Shown: piece by piece, positions 1-9,567 of the stretch
Position numbering within the stretch: the first letter of the stretch is position 1
Layout of the letters: each line of letters starts with the position of its first letter
From: CAYQMF01 sp964418595
GTDB taxonomy: Bacteria; Planctomycetota; UBA1135; UBA2386
Assembly: GCA_964418595.1 (NCBI GenBank)
Contig: CAYQMF010000057.1
Coordinates: 1-37,395 of the forward strand
Length of the DNA stretch: 37,395 nucleotides
Reading direction: 5' to 3'
Made by a program: the position numbers and the translations under genes
The notes under the pieces: generated by a model
Database searches by the model: none
Told to the model about the DNA's origin: nothing
Seen by the model: the letters and a program-made list of their open reading frames with translations, nothing else

Positions 1-264
1 ATGGCGACTCCTGCGAGGCTCCCTCGAGCGCTCCATCGTCCGCGGGCTTTGGGCGCTCTCAGCCCTTGCCCGGATGCACAGGTCTGTTGTCGTCAGCGCG
101 CAGGTGTAGTTGTCGCTGAGCACCCCCCAACCGCCTCGCGGCCTGCAACGCGCTCGCCCCCGAGCACCTTGAGGTCATGCTCGAAGACCCCGACGCCGCG
201 CGCCCACATCTCCACCACGCCGGCGCGCTCTTCCTCGGCGCACGGAGGGAATGCTCGATCGCGA
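1..264. other. No gene recognised at left edge
   Basis: This stretch lies downstream of the protease gene. Short open frames exist on both strands, but none has a convincing start, composition or domain. A minus-strand reading near 90-130 faintly resembles an RCC1-type repeat (it reads YTCALTTTD), which is too little to call. Confidence 0.4.
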
Positions 265-2817
265 TCAGGCTTGGGCACGCACGGGCACGGCAAGCCTCGC
301 ACGCACCGACTCCTGAATGTCTACTTCGACCGGCTCCGCGATCTCGAGCGTGATGGCCAAGCCGTAGGGCACGCGCTCGGAGAGAACCGGGGCGTCTTCG
401 GCGCAGTTCACCTGGATCGCCAGCTGAGCGTCCTCCATCAGAACGAGACGCTTCTCCGATTCCCGCACGAGATGCGCGACCGTGCCGCGGCCCGCCAAGC
501 TGTCGTCTGCCTGGTTCGTGGCTTCGAACCACTCTCCGAGTGACTCACCGCTCAGGAACAGGTTCGCCTTGCGATACCTGCGAGTCGCGATGTTGATCGG
601 CGTCATCCAAGCCAATGTCGTCACGAGACGGCGACGCCAGTCCACGCCACCCATCTCAGCCGGCATCGGAATGGAGTAGCGATGTGCCTGACCCTTGCCG
701 AGGAAACCGCCGCCGACCAGAACGACCCGGCGCTCCGTCGCAAACAGCGCGAGGTCAGGGTCAACTTGTCCGTAGCCAAGGAGCTGTGCTGCTTTCCGGC
801 GCTCCTCCGACCAGTGCTCCGCGATCGTCAGTTCGTCGAGCACTTCGAGAGGATCCGTCCATCTCGCGGCATGCACCAGCAACGCCTTCACGACCGACGG
901 CATGAGCGACTCGTCGAAGTACGCCGCCTGCGCGATCAGGCTCTGCACAGAGACGAGGATGCGCGACGCCAAGCGAGAGGCAAGAGCAGCGGCGACGCTG
1001 GTCCCACGAGTGTGCGCACTGCTCGACAGCGATCCCGCTTGGCCGGGAGCGGCAACCCGGGTCCCGGGCGGGTTCGAGGTGCGGATCGGCTCGAACCGGG
1101 AGGTCTCCGCACTCCCAGCGATTCGTGGCCGATACAGCTGGCGACCGCCCGGCATGAAGATCTCCGGCTTCACGCTCCCGCCGTAGCCCGGTCCGTTGCG
1201 ACTCGCGGGACTCGGGTAGCTGTGGCCACTGAGGATGTCCCCATCGAAAGGCGCTTGCGATGCGTCCTCGTGCAGCGCGCCGACGGTCACTGCGTTCAGC
1301 GATTCGGCCGGCGAGATCAGCCGTCGCCGCCCTTGAGCGTTCTGGAAGAAGCGCAGGACCGCTTGCACTCGATCTCTGTCGGGGAGTGCCTCGATGGCCT
1401 CCCGCGAGAGCGGGATGTCGACCGAGTCTTCGTAGTTGCCGGCGCTCACCACGAAGACGACCTTGTGTTCCCACGCCAGCCAGTCGAGCAACCTCGCCAG
1501 CGGACTTATCTCCCGCGCGAACGGCCGCGAGGGGTTGCCGAGTGAGAGGTTGATGATCCGCACCGTGGGAGCAGTCGCAGCTACCGTGTCGTCGCCGACG
1601 AGCATGCGGCGCACTGCTCGATGTAGGAGATCCACGAACAGGCGATCGCTGGGGAACTCCTCTCGCCCGTTGTCGGGATGGGGGACCATCACCGGGCGCA
1701 CATGCACCGGATGCGGCAGGTGCGGTTCCTCGGCCGCCAAGTCGCCGTGGACCAGGACCGACGCCATCGAGGTCCCGTGGATCTGCTGCTCAGGACGATA
1801 TGCGGACGCGAAGTCGTCCGGGTCATCGATCTCGATGAGACCATCGAGTGCGTGGTGCCGCTCCAGAGGCAGGCCATCGAGTAGGGCCACGACGGGGTCG
1901 CCAGTGACGGTGGCCCCCCTCTTCGCGGTTGCCGGCTCGACCTCGTCGGTCGAACTGAGAACCCCGGCCTGTGCCCGTGGACGAAGGAACATGACCTCAT
2001 CGCAGATGAGCAGCGAAGTAAGACCGTCGCGCCGACCAGATTCGAGACGCTTGATCGCCTCGATAGCAGTCACGACGAAATCGCGAGAGCACTCCACGAG
2101 CAAGCCGTGATAGCGAATGGCCTCCAGCGAGCACTCGCCGACAACGCGCCCTCCGTTCTCGGACAAGGCGCGGGTGACCTCGGCGGACGCCGCGTCACGT
2201 CGCGAATCATCGTGCCGAAACCACAGCTCCACCTCGAACCGCATGGTCTTGGCTCGCAGTCGCAGGTTCTCACGCCAGTCTTCGAGGATTCCGGTATCCA
2301 GGATCCGATCACGAGCATCCCACCGTCGCAGGTCACGCAGTGTGCGAAAGAGGTTCTTGAAGGGGCCGAAGCCACTTGCCGCCCTCTTGCCGGGTTCACG
2401 CTGCCATTCGTTCCACAAACCGATCAGCCGATCGATGGCCACTTGGTTGCTGCTGAGTGCGAAGAGCCGCAGCGGGATCAGGTCGTCGGGCTTGTCGTCG
2501 ATCCTGAAGTCCGCATCCTGCTCGGCGCCCGGAAGGTCCCACTCGGCGAGCCACTCCAGCCCGAGCACGTTGGATGCCGCCTTCGCGACGTTCTCGATCG
2601 AGTCGCTCGCCTCGAAGACGACCACGAACTCGGGCTCAAGTCCCTCTACCGCCGCTGCGAGCTGTGTGAATCCCTCCCGGATGCGCTCGAACTTCCTCCC
2701 AAGTCGCTCTCCCTGCCGGCCGGGCGACGGGAACGTGATGTCGGGGCCGCCGCCTCTCCGCCTCGGCGGTGTCGCTGCGGCCGCCTCAGGCAGAATCAGT
2801 AGTGGCCTTTGCTCCAT
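265..2817 (-). CDS. ietS: IetS-like subtilisin-family (S8) serine protease
   Basis: This 850-residue protein carries a peptidase S8 domain in its middle part. The catalytic triad reads Asp314 (VALLDGLP), His347 (IHGTSMAS) and Ser607 (RGTSVAAA), with the oxyanion Asn461 in VSAGNYED. About 300 residues precede the protease domain and about 200 follow it; neither part has a fold I recognise. There is no signal peptide, so it should act in the cytoplasm. The ATG at 2817 is chosen over an upstream in-frame ATG at 2961 because a perfect AGGAGG (2827-2832) lies 9 nt before it, inside the end of the ATPase gene. The two genes overlap by 32 bp and are probably translationally coupled. The S8 protease plus AAA+ ATPase arrangement matches the IetAS anti-phage system. 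The symbol rests on architecture and gene order, and the phage trigger and protease target are unknown. Confidence 0.82.
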   Translation of the reverse strand: MEQRPLLILPEAAAATPPRRRGGGPDITFPSPGRQGERLGRKFERIREGFTQLAAAVEGLEPEFVVVFEASDSIENVAKAASNVLGLEWLAEWDLPGAEQDADFRIDDKPDDLIPLRLFALSSNQVAIDRLIGLWNEWQREPGKRAASGFGPFKNLFRTLRDLRRWDARDRILDTGILEDWRENLRLRAKTMRFEVELWFRHDDSRRDAASAEVTRALSENGGRVVGECSLEAIRYHGLLVECSRDFVVTAIEAIKRLESGRRDGLTSLLICDEVMFLRPRAQAGVLSSTDEVEPATAKRGATVTGDPVVALLDGLPLERHHALDGLIEIDDPDDFASAYRPEQQIHGTSMASVLVHGDLAAEEPHLPHPVHVRPVMVPHPDNGREEFPSDRLFVDLLHRAVRRMLVGDDTVAATAPTVRIINLSLGNPSRPFAREISPLARLLDWLAWEHKVVFVVSAGNYEDSVDIPLSREAIEALPDRDRVQAVLRFFQNAQGRRRLISPAESLNAVTVGALHEDASQAPFDGDILSGHSYPSPASRNGPGYGGSVKPEIFMPGGRQLYRPRIAGSAETSRFEPIRTSNPPGTRVAAPGQAGSLSSSAHTRGTSVAAALASRLASRILVSVQSLIAQAAYFDESLMPSVVKALLVHAARWTDPLEVLDELTIAEHWSEERRKAAQLLGYGQVDPDLALFATERRVVLVGGGFLGKGQAHRYSIPMPAEMGGVDWRRRLVTTLAWMTPINIATRRYRKANLFLSGESLGEWFEATNQADDSLAGRGTVAHLVRESEKRLVLMEDAQLAIQVNCAEDAPVLSERVPYGLAITLEIAEPVEVDIQESVRARLAVPVRAQA

Positions 2818-3805
2818 CGTTCTCCCCCTCCTGAGATCGACTTGTCGGTCGCCCGGCGCGCACCTTCCACTGCGCGAGTCGGGTCTTCGTGATCTGAGCT
2901 CCCCTCGCTCCTGGCGATGAGAGCACTCGTTGCCGAGCAACATCGAGCACGAACTCCTCAAGCTCGGCGCAGCTCAGCCCCTTCAGATAGTCGGCGAGAG
3001 TGCGCGGCGAGTATCCAAGGTCGAATCCCACGCGCTCGCACAGCTTCGCCAGCAGCGCCGTGGCTCGGTCGCGAGTCGGCGGGTTCAGCGCGAGCCGGAC
3101 TTGGAACCGTCGCCACACGGCACGATCCAGAAGCTCATCATGGTTGGTGGCCGTCACAAGGCAGACGTGCGGCGGGAGCGCATCCACCTGCGTCAAGAGC
3201 GAGCTGACGACGCGCTTGATCTCGCCGGTCTCGTGTGTGTCGCCGCGCTCCTTGCCGAGCGTGTCGAACTCATCGAAGAACAGCACCGATGGCCGAGTTC
3301 GGACGATGTCGAAGAGCCTGCCGAGTCTCGACGCCGTCTCGCCGAGGTAGCTGCCGATCACCGATTCGTAGCGGACGACGAGCAGCGGCACCATCAGCTC
3401 ACCAGCCAACGCCTCTGCGAGGGAGGTCTTGCCGTTGCCCGGCGGCCCGAGCAGGAGAATGCGGTTTCGCGGCGTGAGGTTGTGGGACCGCAGCAGATCT
3501 CCTCGCCGCTGCTCCTCGATCACTTCCTGGATCGTCGAGGCGACCTCGGGCTCGAGGACCAAATCGTGAAGGCGGCGCTGCGGGGTCAACTCCAGCAGCC
3601 AGTCCTGGACGCGAGGGCCGGCCAGGACAGAGCCGTTCGGGGCCTGCGTGTGGTTCAGTAGCTCTTGCGACAACTGCTCGGCCAGGACGTCGTGTCGCTT
3701 CGACCGCTCCTCGGCGATAACCGCCTCGGCTGCCTTGCGAAACAAGGTCCGGTTTCCCGCTGCACCAGCACGAACCATCGCCAGCAGAAGATCAGATCGT
3801 GCCAT
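2786..3805 (-). CDS. ietA: IetA-like AAA+ ATPase, partner of the S8 protease
   Basis: A 339-residue AAA+ ATPase of the classic or spastin-like type. It has Walker A GPPGNGKT at 120-127, Walker B VLFFDEFD at 174-181, sensor 1 TATN at 218-221 and an arginine-finger region WRRF at 231-234. The first 110 residues form a helical N-terminal region, and residues 80-105 (LVLEPEVASTIQEVIEEQR) resemble the linker seen in ATPases paired with subtilases. The start at 3805 is preceded by GAGG 8 nt upstream; a longer in-frame reading begins at 3961 but would run through low-complexity sequence. It is the first gene of a two-gene operon with the protease. In IetAS-type systems the ATPase is thought to sense or remodel a target and control the protease; that role is inferred here. 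Confidence 0.85.
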   Translation of the reverse strand: MARSDLLLAMVRAGAAGNRTLFRKAAEAVIAEERSKRHDVLAEQLSQELLNHTQAPNGSVLAGPRVQDWLLELTPQRRLHDLVLEPEVASTIQEVIEEQRRGDLLRSHNLTPRNRILLLGPPGNGKTSLAEALAGELMVPLLVVRYESVIGSYLGETASRLGRLFDIVRTRPSVLFFDEFDTLGKERGDTHETGEIKRVVSSLLTQVDALPPHVCLVTATNHDELLDRAVWRRFQVRLALNPPTRDRATALLAKLCERVGFDLGYSPRTLADYLKGLSCAELEEFVLDVARQRVLSSPGARGAQITKTRLAQWKVRAGRPTSRSQEGENDGAKATTDSA

Positions 3806-3954
3806 CGCGGCCACCTCTCTCCCGAGCGTAGCAGACCGGGAGCGACGACTCCCAAGGCTGAGGCGCGACCAACAGGATCGAGCGGTCTCGTTTGACTGGC
3901 CGTCGCATGGCCTACAGAATGTGCACCGACCACTCCAAGTGCAAGCACAAGTCG

Positions 3955-4185
3955 ATGCCACGAACCCGAGCCGCCGCGAAGCTGAGGAAGGCCGTCAACG
4001 CCTTGACGGCCACGAAGCTCAACCCTCGATCGAGACGATCCGAGTCGATCAAGCTCCGAGTCACGCCGGAGCAGAAGGCGCGGGTGCAAGACGTCGCCGA
4101 CGAACTGGGGATGACCGTTTCCGATCTCGTGGTGCAGGTCGTGGAGCACGCGCTTCCGAAGCTGGAGAGCCAGGGAGGGACGTGA
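3955..4185 (+). CDS. Small basic ribbon-helix-helix-like protein
   Basis: A 76-residue protein with a very basic N-terminus (about residues 1-30, rich in Arg and Lys). Its C-terminal half, beginning SIKLRVTPEQKARVQD, has the strand-helix-helix pattern of RHH/Arc-type or mobilisation-accessory DNA-binding proteins. It stands divergent from the IetAS-like pair across about 150 bp, so it could repress the shared promoter region, though no operator was identified. The start is uncertain: ATG 3955 has no clear ribosome site, and in-frame alternatives exist at ATG 3907 and TTG 3892. It could also be an antitoxin without a visible toxin. Confidence 0.5.
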   Translation: MPRTRAAAKLRKAVNALTATKLNPRSRRSESIKLRVTPEQKARVQDVADELGMTVSDLVVQVVEHALPKLESQGGT

Positions 4186-4393
4186 GGAGTGGCTCCGCGA
4201 GGGCTCGACCCGCGTGGCTCGTCGCGCCACTTCCGTCCTCCGGCGTCGCGAGGAGCCTTGACTACTTCGATCGCACCAAGGCGGAGGCCTCCTTCCGCCG
4301 GCTTGCCGATGTCCGGACCGGAGCACGGTGGAGCCTGCCCGGTCTCTTCGCCCGCGCGGGCGCGGGCGCGTCCCTACTCCCCGAAGGCAGCTG

Positions 4394-5867
4394 ATGGCTG
4401 ACTTCCAGATCGATCTGAGGGCGCCCAACCTCTTCGGCAATGATGCGGCGGAAGACGAGGATCTTGAGGTCTTTCGGGCCTACGCGATCGATCGCCCGGA
4501 AGTGCCCGTGTTCACCGACCCGAACAGGCCGATCTGCATCGCACGCGCGTTCAAGGGCGAGGGCAAGTCGGCCTTGCTGCGACTGGTCGCGACGCGGCTG
4601 CGTGCCGACGAATCCCCACTACTCATCGAGGCCCGTGGGAAGCAGCTGTCACCCGCACTCCAGGCAACTGACACCGACAGTTGGGTTCGTGCGTGGAAGG
4701 GGAGCATGCTTCAGCTACTCGCCTCGAAGATTGGCGAGAGCATCGGCATGGCTTGGTCTGACGACAGCATGTCCTTGGTCGAGGAGGCGAGAGAGGCGGC
4801 TACAGATCTCGTGGGTTCGTCTCGGCGGTTCTCGATCGCCTGAAGTTCTCCGACTCGCCGGTGCAGCCCACCGACGCCAAACCCCGTAACCCCGAGGGGC
4901 TCGTCCGGCGCTGGGCGGAGAGGAATGACGCGATCTGGCTCTTCGACGACGACGTCGACGAGAACTTCAAGAACGACTTGACGCACAAAGCGAAGGTCAG
5001 CTCCTTCTCATCGCCGCGCGAGAACTTGTGCTCTGCGTCCCGCAGTTGAGAATGCGGTTGGCAGTTCGACCGAACACCTGGGTCACGATCAGTTTCGAAG
5101 ATGAGGCGCTATCCAAGGTGAGTCAGTATTGTGTCGACCTTCGGTGGTCCGGGGACGACATGCGCGAGTTGCTCGCCGCGAGAATCCGGGGCTACCTCAC
5201 GCGCGTCACCGGGGCTCGCGGGGTGCGAGGTTCAGATCGGGATCAGATCATCTCGATGGTGTTCGAGTCGCCGATGATCTGGGGTGGTCGTCCTCGTGAG
5301 GCATCGGTTCCCTTGACGACGCTGTCCCGGCGTCGCCCGCGCTGGTTGATCGAGCTGTGCCGGGAGGCAGCGACGCTCGCGGTGGGCGCGAGACGAGTTC
5401 GCATCACGCAGAACGACGTATTCGCGTGCCTGGAGCCGTTCGGACGTCGGCGCATCGCCGACACGGTGGCTGAGTTTCGGCCTCAGTGTGCTGAAATCGA
5501 AGAGCTGATGTCCGCCTTCCAAGGTCAGTCAGAGGAATACGCGACCGATGAGCTGATGAAGCTCATCAGCCGCCGGGTTCTTCAGGGCGTGAATCCTCGA
5601 ATCCACGGCGTGGTCGTCGTGGCTGGCCCAGTGGATGTTGCCAGCTTTCTCTTCCAGATCGGGTTCCTGACGGCCAGGAGACAGCTTGTGGGCAACGAGT
5701 ACGAGCACCTCTCCTTTGTGGATGCCCCCGATCTCTTGAGGACTCGCACGAACAGGGATGGTGGCGTTACGTGGGAGATCCATCCGGTTTTCCGGCAGGC
5801 TCTCGATCTTCGAGATGCCGCGGGTCGGCAGCTTCGCAAGCCCCCGTCGGACAAGCGCGGACGATGA
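4394..5867 (+). pseudogene. Sll1717-family P-loop ATPase, broken by two frame changes
   Basis: The three reading frames together make one protein of about 490 residues. The first part (4394-4843) has an acidic AEDED stretch followed by a Walker A-like AFKGEGKS near residues 53-60, the arrangement of the P-loop ATPase Sll1717 family. Between about 4801 and 4818 the reading moves by one base to a frame that supplies the Walker B-like AIWLFDDDVDENF. Between about 4990 and 5004 it moves by one base again into the frame ending at 5867, whose beginning (LIAARELVLCVPQLRMRLA) fits the family's next block. Both shifts look like loss of a single base. Either the gene is decaying or the assembly has two indels. 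If intact, it would be a third NTPase in this defence-like island. ATG 4394 has a weak GAAGG upstream. Confidence 0.68.
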
Positions 5868-5945
5868 GCGGCGAGCACTTCAACGAAACCGAGACCTGCA
5901 TGGTTCGCATCACGCCTGCTCTGACCGGAGCGGGATGAATGTCAC

Positions 5946-6144
5946 ACGTTGAGCCATCCCAAGCCCATAGGTCATCTCGCAGAGAAGCGGTGGACTGGCC
6001 ACCGAAGAGGAGGGTGACGCCCCGGGCCGAGTCGTGCGCCATGGCGTGCCGGTAGCGCCGCATCACCTGCGGGACCTCACTCCAGGTGGTTTGGGGGGCT
6101 GGCAACGTGGGAGCCAGGACGCACGAGAGTAGGGGGGTGATCAT
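5946..6144 (-). pseudogene. Truncated kelch-repeat secreted protein (N-terminal fragment)
   Basis: Reading the minus strand from ATG 6144 gives a short hydrophobic leader, then a single kelch-type blade (RYRHAMAHDSARGVTLLFGG ... LWAWDG). That pattern is typical of the first repeat of planctomycete kelch/galactose-oxidase-like proteins. After about 5946 the frame stays open but loses all kelch character and runs into the end of the split ATPase gene. The gene seems to have been cut at the island boundary, so it marks a likely junction. No function is expected. Confidence 0.5.
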
Positions 6145-6304
6145 GACGCAGTTGGAAAGAACCAGCCCGTGCGCTGGGGCCTGTCGGTGCTCGGTGCCCT
6201 CGGTGCCGCGGCGCTGTGCGCTCGAGAACGTGCGATGCATCGTAGCGAGGAAGAACCGCACGCGTGGTGCCCTCAGCGAGGACGCGGCGGTCCCACGCGG
6301 GTGA

Positions 6305-6422
6305 ACCGAAGGACCGCCAAGCTTGCGTCAGACGGGGAGTTCCACCGCCGCTGAACACTCCCTCACCGACGCCGAGCAGGCGGAGGTGATCGCGTGGGTG
6401 CTGGCACACTTCGGCGGGTAGG
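6305..6422 (+). pseudogene. Possible C-terminal remnant of a c-type cytochrome
   Basis: A short frame opening just after a stop at 6302-6304 ends in LTDAEQAEVIAWVLAHFGG followed by TAG. This ending closely resembles the last helix of small c-type cytochromes (pattern LTDAE...AWL). No CXXCH haem motif or start codon is present, so at most it is a tail fragment left by a deletion. The similarity is short and may be chance. Confidence 0.25.
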
Positions 6423-6615
6423 CGAGAGTCGGGAGGAGGGCGCGCGCCCCTGCCTCGGCGAGGCCCTGATGCCACCGGGCCGCCCGTCCCGGGCCGGGAG
6501 GATCCCACCCGCCCCCCGTGCGGGACTCAGGCCGCGCGGTAAGCTCGTGCGCTCCCGGCTTCGATCGCCCGGCGCGCTCGCGCCCGCCGGCCCTTCCTCC
6601 GCGAGTCTCTCCTCC

Positions 6616-8334
6616 ATGCGTGATCTCGTCCGTTCGGCCTCTCTTCTCCTCGGTGTCATCGCGACGTCGTTCGCGCCAGCCCTGGCCCAGCCCGGCGCCC
6701 ACCCGGGCGTCGACGTGAGCCTCGGCATCCTCGGCCCGGAACTCGCCTACCAGGGCCGCACCGGCGCCGTGGGCAGCGGCTACGTCGGCATGTCGATGGC
6801 GACGACGTCGTGCAACCCCGGGACCATCAACGTGCCGTGGCGGCAGGCGATGGATCCGCGGCACCCGTTCATCGCCTTCATGGCGGTGCGCGAACTCAAC
6901 GGCCGGCTCTACCAGATCTCCGACCGCAGCTACGTGAAGCACGGCTTCTACGCGCTGAGCAGCAGCCAGTGCTTCTCGTGCAGCTATCCCAGCGACGGCA
7001 CGTGGCTCGGCATCCGCTGCTCCGACACCTACTCCACGGGGAACAACGGCTCGAACTACGGGCTCGCGCCGCCGGACGAGATCGATCCCTGGACGGGCGT
7101 GTGGACGGTCAACTGCTCACTCTTCGACCGCGGCTTCCCAACGGTGCCGCCGCCGCAGGATTGCGACGGGGCCGAGAGCCTGCGCTTCCCCCCGAGCGGC
7201 GCCGGCTGGCGCGTGCGCATCAACGACAGCGAACTCGTGGGCGGCGGCGCGTACTTCTACGCGGCCGAGTACGTCATCGCGAGCTGGACGCAGACCTCCG
7301 TCGGTTCGAACGGCCAGCCCTGCCCGCAGCCGAACGGCAGCCCGCTCGGGCTCCTCAATGAGCCGGACGCCAACCGCGGCAACAACATCGCGTCGCGACC
7401 CATGAACGTGTCCTTCGCCGGCAACGGCACCGCGTCGTTCAGCGACGCCGGCGGGCAGCTCCAGGGCACCGTGCTGCAGCGCTGGATCGGCGCGAGCATC
7501 GACTCGAACGCCAACGGCGTGGCCGACGGCCGCGTCTACGTCGCGGTCAAGGTGACCGGGCCGGTGAACGGCGTGTGGCACTACGAGTACGCCGCGCACA
7601 ACCGCGACAATGCCGGCGGCATCAAGTCGTTCCGCGTGCCGGTGTGCAGCTCCGCGCGCGTGCTCAACGCCGGGTTCCACGACACCGACGTGCCCCTCGA
7701 CGCGAGCAACGACTGGACGTTCGCGGTGAACGGCGGCGAGATCGCGTGGACGTCGCCTTCCGGCAACGCGCTGCGCTGGAACGGGCTCTACAACTTCTGG
7801 TTCGACTGCGACTCCGGCCCCGCGACCGCGGCGGTGACGCTGCACCAGGACACGGTCCTGCGCGGCGGCGCGGCGAGTTTCACGGTGCCGAGCCAGGCGC
7901 CGGTCGGGCTCTACAACATGTATCTCGGTGCCGGCTGCGGGATCCCGACCGCGCCGACGCTGTATGCGATCGGCTCGCCGGCGCGCGCGACCATCGGCAA
8001 CGCGACCTTCGGGCTGCGCAGTGCGGGCAACGCCGCCAGCGCGGCATGCCTGCTGTATGGCAGCGCCGTCAATGGCACGCTTTCGCTGCCGCCGTGCTCG
8101 CTGTACCTCGGGCCGAACCTCAATGCGGCAGTGCCCATGCTCGGCGTGAACGCCGACCTCTCCGGGATCGCGACGTACCCGCTGGCGATCCCCGCGGACG
8201 CCGCGCTCGAGGGCTCGGCGATCAACTTCCAGCACATCGAGGCGCAGGCGGGCGGTGCGCTGCTCGGCGTCGTCGACCTGTCGAACGGTCTGCGCGTGCG
8301 CATCGGCAACTCGCTGGCGGGCTGCCCGCAGTAG
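6616..8334 (+). CDS. Secreted protein of unknown function
   Basis: A 572-residue protein that starts with a signal peptide (hydrophobic core LLLGVIATSFAPALA, likely cleaved before Gln25). The mature part is rich in Gly, Asn and Ser, with many paired cysteines (for example CFSCSYPSDGTWLGIRCSD), and has no catalytic motif I recognise. The segments DSNANGVADGRVYVAVKVTG and WHYEYAAHNRDNAGGIKSF suggest beta-sandwich domains. The C-terminal 150 residues resemble the polymer- or surface-associated tails common in secreted proteins of this phylum. ATG 6616 was chosen because the signal peptide begins there; the longer in-frame extension is Arg/Pro-rich and leader-less. No Shine-Dalgarno is visible. 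It is monocistronic or leads into the ankyrin gene 4 bp downstream. Confidence 0.75.
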   Translation: MRDLVRSASLLLGVIATSFAPALAQPGAHPGVDVSLGILGPELAYQGRTGAVGSGYVGMSMATTSCNPGTINVPWRQAMDPRHPFIAFMAVRELNGRLYQISDRSYVKHGFYALSSSQCFSCSYPSDGTWLGIRCSDTYSTGNNGSNYGLAPPDEIDPWTGVWTVNCSLFDRGFPTVPPPQDCDGAESLRFPPSGAGWRVRINDSELVGGGAYFYAAEYVIASWTQTSVGSNGQPCPQPNGSPLGLLNEPDANRGNNIASRPMNVSFAGNGTASFSDAGGQLQGTVLQRWIGASIDSNANGVADGRVYVAVKVTGPVNGVWHYEYAAHNRDNAGGIKSFRVPVCSSARVLNAGFHDTDVPLDASNDWTFAVNGGEIAWTSPSGNALRWNGLYNFWFDCDSGPATAAVTLHQDTVLRGGAASFTVPSQAPVGLYNMYLGAGCGIPTAPTLYAIGSPARATIGNATFGLRSAGNAASAACLLYGSAVNGTLSLPPCSLYLGPNLNAAVPMLGVNADLSGIATYPLAIPADAALEGSAINFQHIEAQAGGALLGVVDLSNGLRVRIGNSLAGCPQ

Positions 8335-8338
8335 GCCC

Positions 8339-9502
8339 GTGTCGGCGGCGGCCGAGCGCCTGTCGTCGGCGGCGCCGCTCTCGCGCTACGAGGATCAGGC
8401 CGCCGCGCTCCTCGCCGGGCATCGCGCCGGCGAGGCGCGGGCGCTCGTGACCTTCCACCAGCACCACCCGCGGTTCCTCGACCCGGTGGTGAAGTGGAAG
8501 CCCCTGCCGCTCTCGGCTGGCGAGATCGCTGCGGCGTCGCTCGATCTCGACGACGCGCGGCTCGCCCTCGCGCGGGGCTACAGCTTCCGCGACTGGAAGG
8601 CGTTGGCCGGACACGTGGCCGCGATGACCACACGCGAGTCGCCGACGCAGACCTTCGAGACCGCGGTGGATGCGGTGATCGGCGGGGAGCTCGCGGGGCT
8701 CACCCGCATGCTGCGCGGCAACCCGGCGCTCGTGCGCGCGCGCTCGACGCGCATCACCTGCCACGACCCGCCGGTGCACGGCGCGACCCTGCTGCACTAC
8801 CTGGGCTGCAACGGCGTGGAAGGCTATCGCCAGCGATCGCCGGCCAACGCGGTCGACATCGCGCGGCTGCTCCTGAAGAGCGGCGCGGAGGTCGACGCGC
8901 TGGCCGCGATGTACGGCGCGGAGAGTCCGCTCCTCAGCATGCTGGCGTCGAGCACGCCGCCCGCGGAGGCGGGTGTGCAGGTGCCGTTGATCCACCTGCT
9001 GCTCGACTCCGGCGCGGCCATCGAGGGCTGCGGGTCGGGCCCGTGGCTGTCGCCGCTGCGCACGGCCCTGGTGTTCGGCTTCGTGCCCGCCGCCGAGGCG
9101 CTCGCCGCGCGTGGCGCGCGTGTCGACACGTTGGTCGTCGCCGCCGGCCTCGGTCGCGTCGCCGACGTGGCTCGGATGCTTCCCACGTCGGACACCGAGG
9201 AGCGCCACGGCGCGCTCGCGCTCGCCGCGCAGCTCGGCCACGCACAGATCGTGCGCATGCTGCTCGCGGCCGGCGGGGATCCCGATCGGTTCAATCCCGC
9301 GGGCATGCACGCGCACGCCACCCCCCTGCACCACGCGGCCCTCCACGGCCACCTCGACGTGGTCCGCGCGTTCGTCGAGCACGGCGCGCGCCTCGATATC
9401 GAGGACACGCTGTGGCGGGGCACGCCGCTCCGTTGGGCGAAGCACGGTGGCCGCACGGAAGTCGCCGCCTACCTCGCGACGCACGGCGGCGAGCAGACCT
9501 GA
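8339..9502 (+). CDS. Ankyrin-repeat protein
   Basis: A 387-residue protein starting at GTG 8339, only 4 bp after the preceding stop. The N-terminal 90 residues include the LARGYSFRDWKALAGHV segment often found ahead of ankyrin repeats in soil and planctomycete proteins. Ankyrin-type units follow. The clearest are VDIARLLLKSGAEVDALAA, GALALAAQLGHAQIVRML and TPLHHAALHGHLDVVRAF with GARLDI, and the last ends near the C-terminus (TEVAAYLATHGG). There is no signal peptide or membrane segment, so it should be cytoplasmic and mediate protein binding. The partner is unknown. Confidence 0.8.
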   Translation: MSAAAERLSSAAPLSRYEDQAAALLAGHRAGEARALVTFHQHHPRFLDPVVKWKPLPLSAGEIAAASLDLDDARLALARGYSFRDWKALAGHVAAMTTRESPTQTFETAVDAVIGGELAGLTRMLRGNPALVRARSTRITCHDPPVHGATLLHYLGCNGVEGYRQRSPANAVDIARLLLKSGAEVDALAAMYGAESPLLSMLASSTPPAEAGVQVPLIHLLLDSGAAIEGCGSGPWLSPLRTALVFGFVPAAEALAARGARVDTLVVAAGLGRVADVARMLPTSDTEERHGALALAAQLGHAQIVRMLLAAGGDPDRFNPAGMHAHATPLHHAALHGHLDVVRAFVEHGARLDIEDTLWRGTPLRWAKHGGRTEVAAYLATHGGEQT

Positions 9503-9567
9503 TCTCCCCATCCTTCGGGCGGGGGTGCGCCCGTCCGTGCGAGGTCGCTACGCTGTGCCCCTCGCAC

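Larger units (their letters stand above)
5868..6615. other. Scar zone without an intact gene
   Basis: No full-length gene is supported here. The stretch separates the defence-like island from the native-looking plus-strand genes and contains two gene fragments listed separately: a kelch-protein N-terminus on the minus strand and a possible cytochrome c tail on the plus strand. The remainder is GC-rich with small hairpins and no recognised signal. Confidence 0.5.

Noticed and set aside
1..264. RCC1-like reading on the minus strand near 90-130
   Set aside because: Only about nine residues fit, with no repeat and no start.
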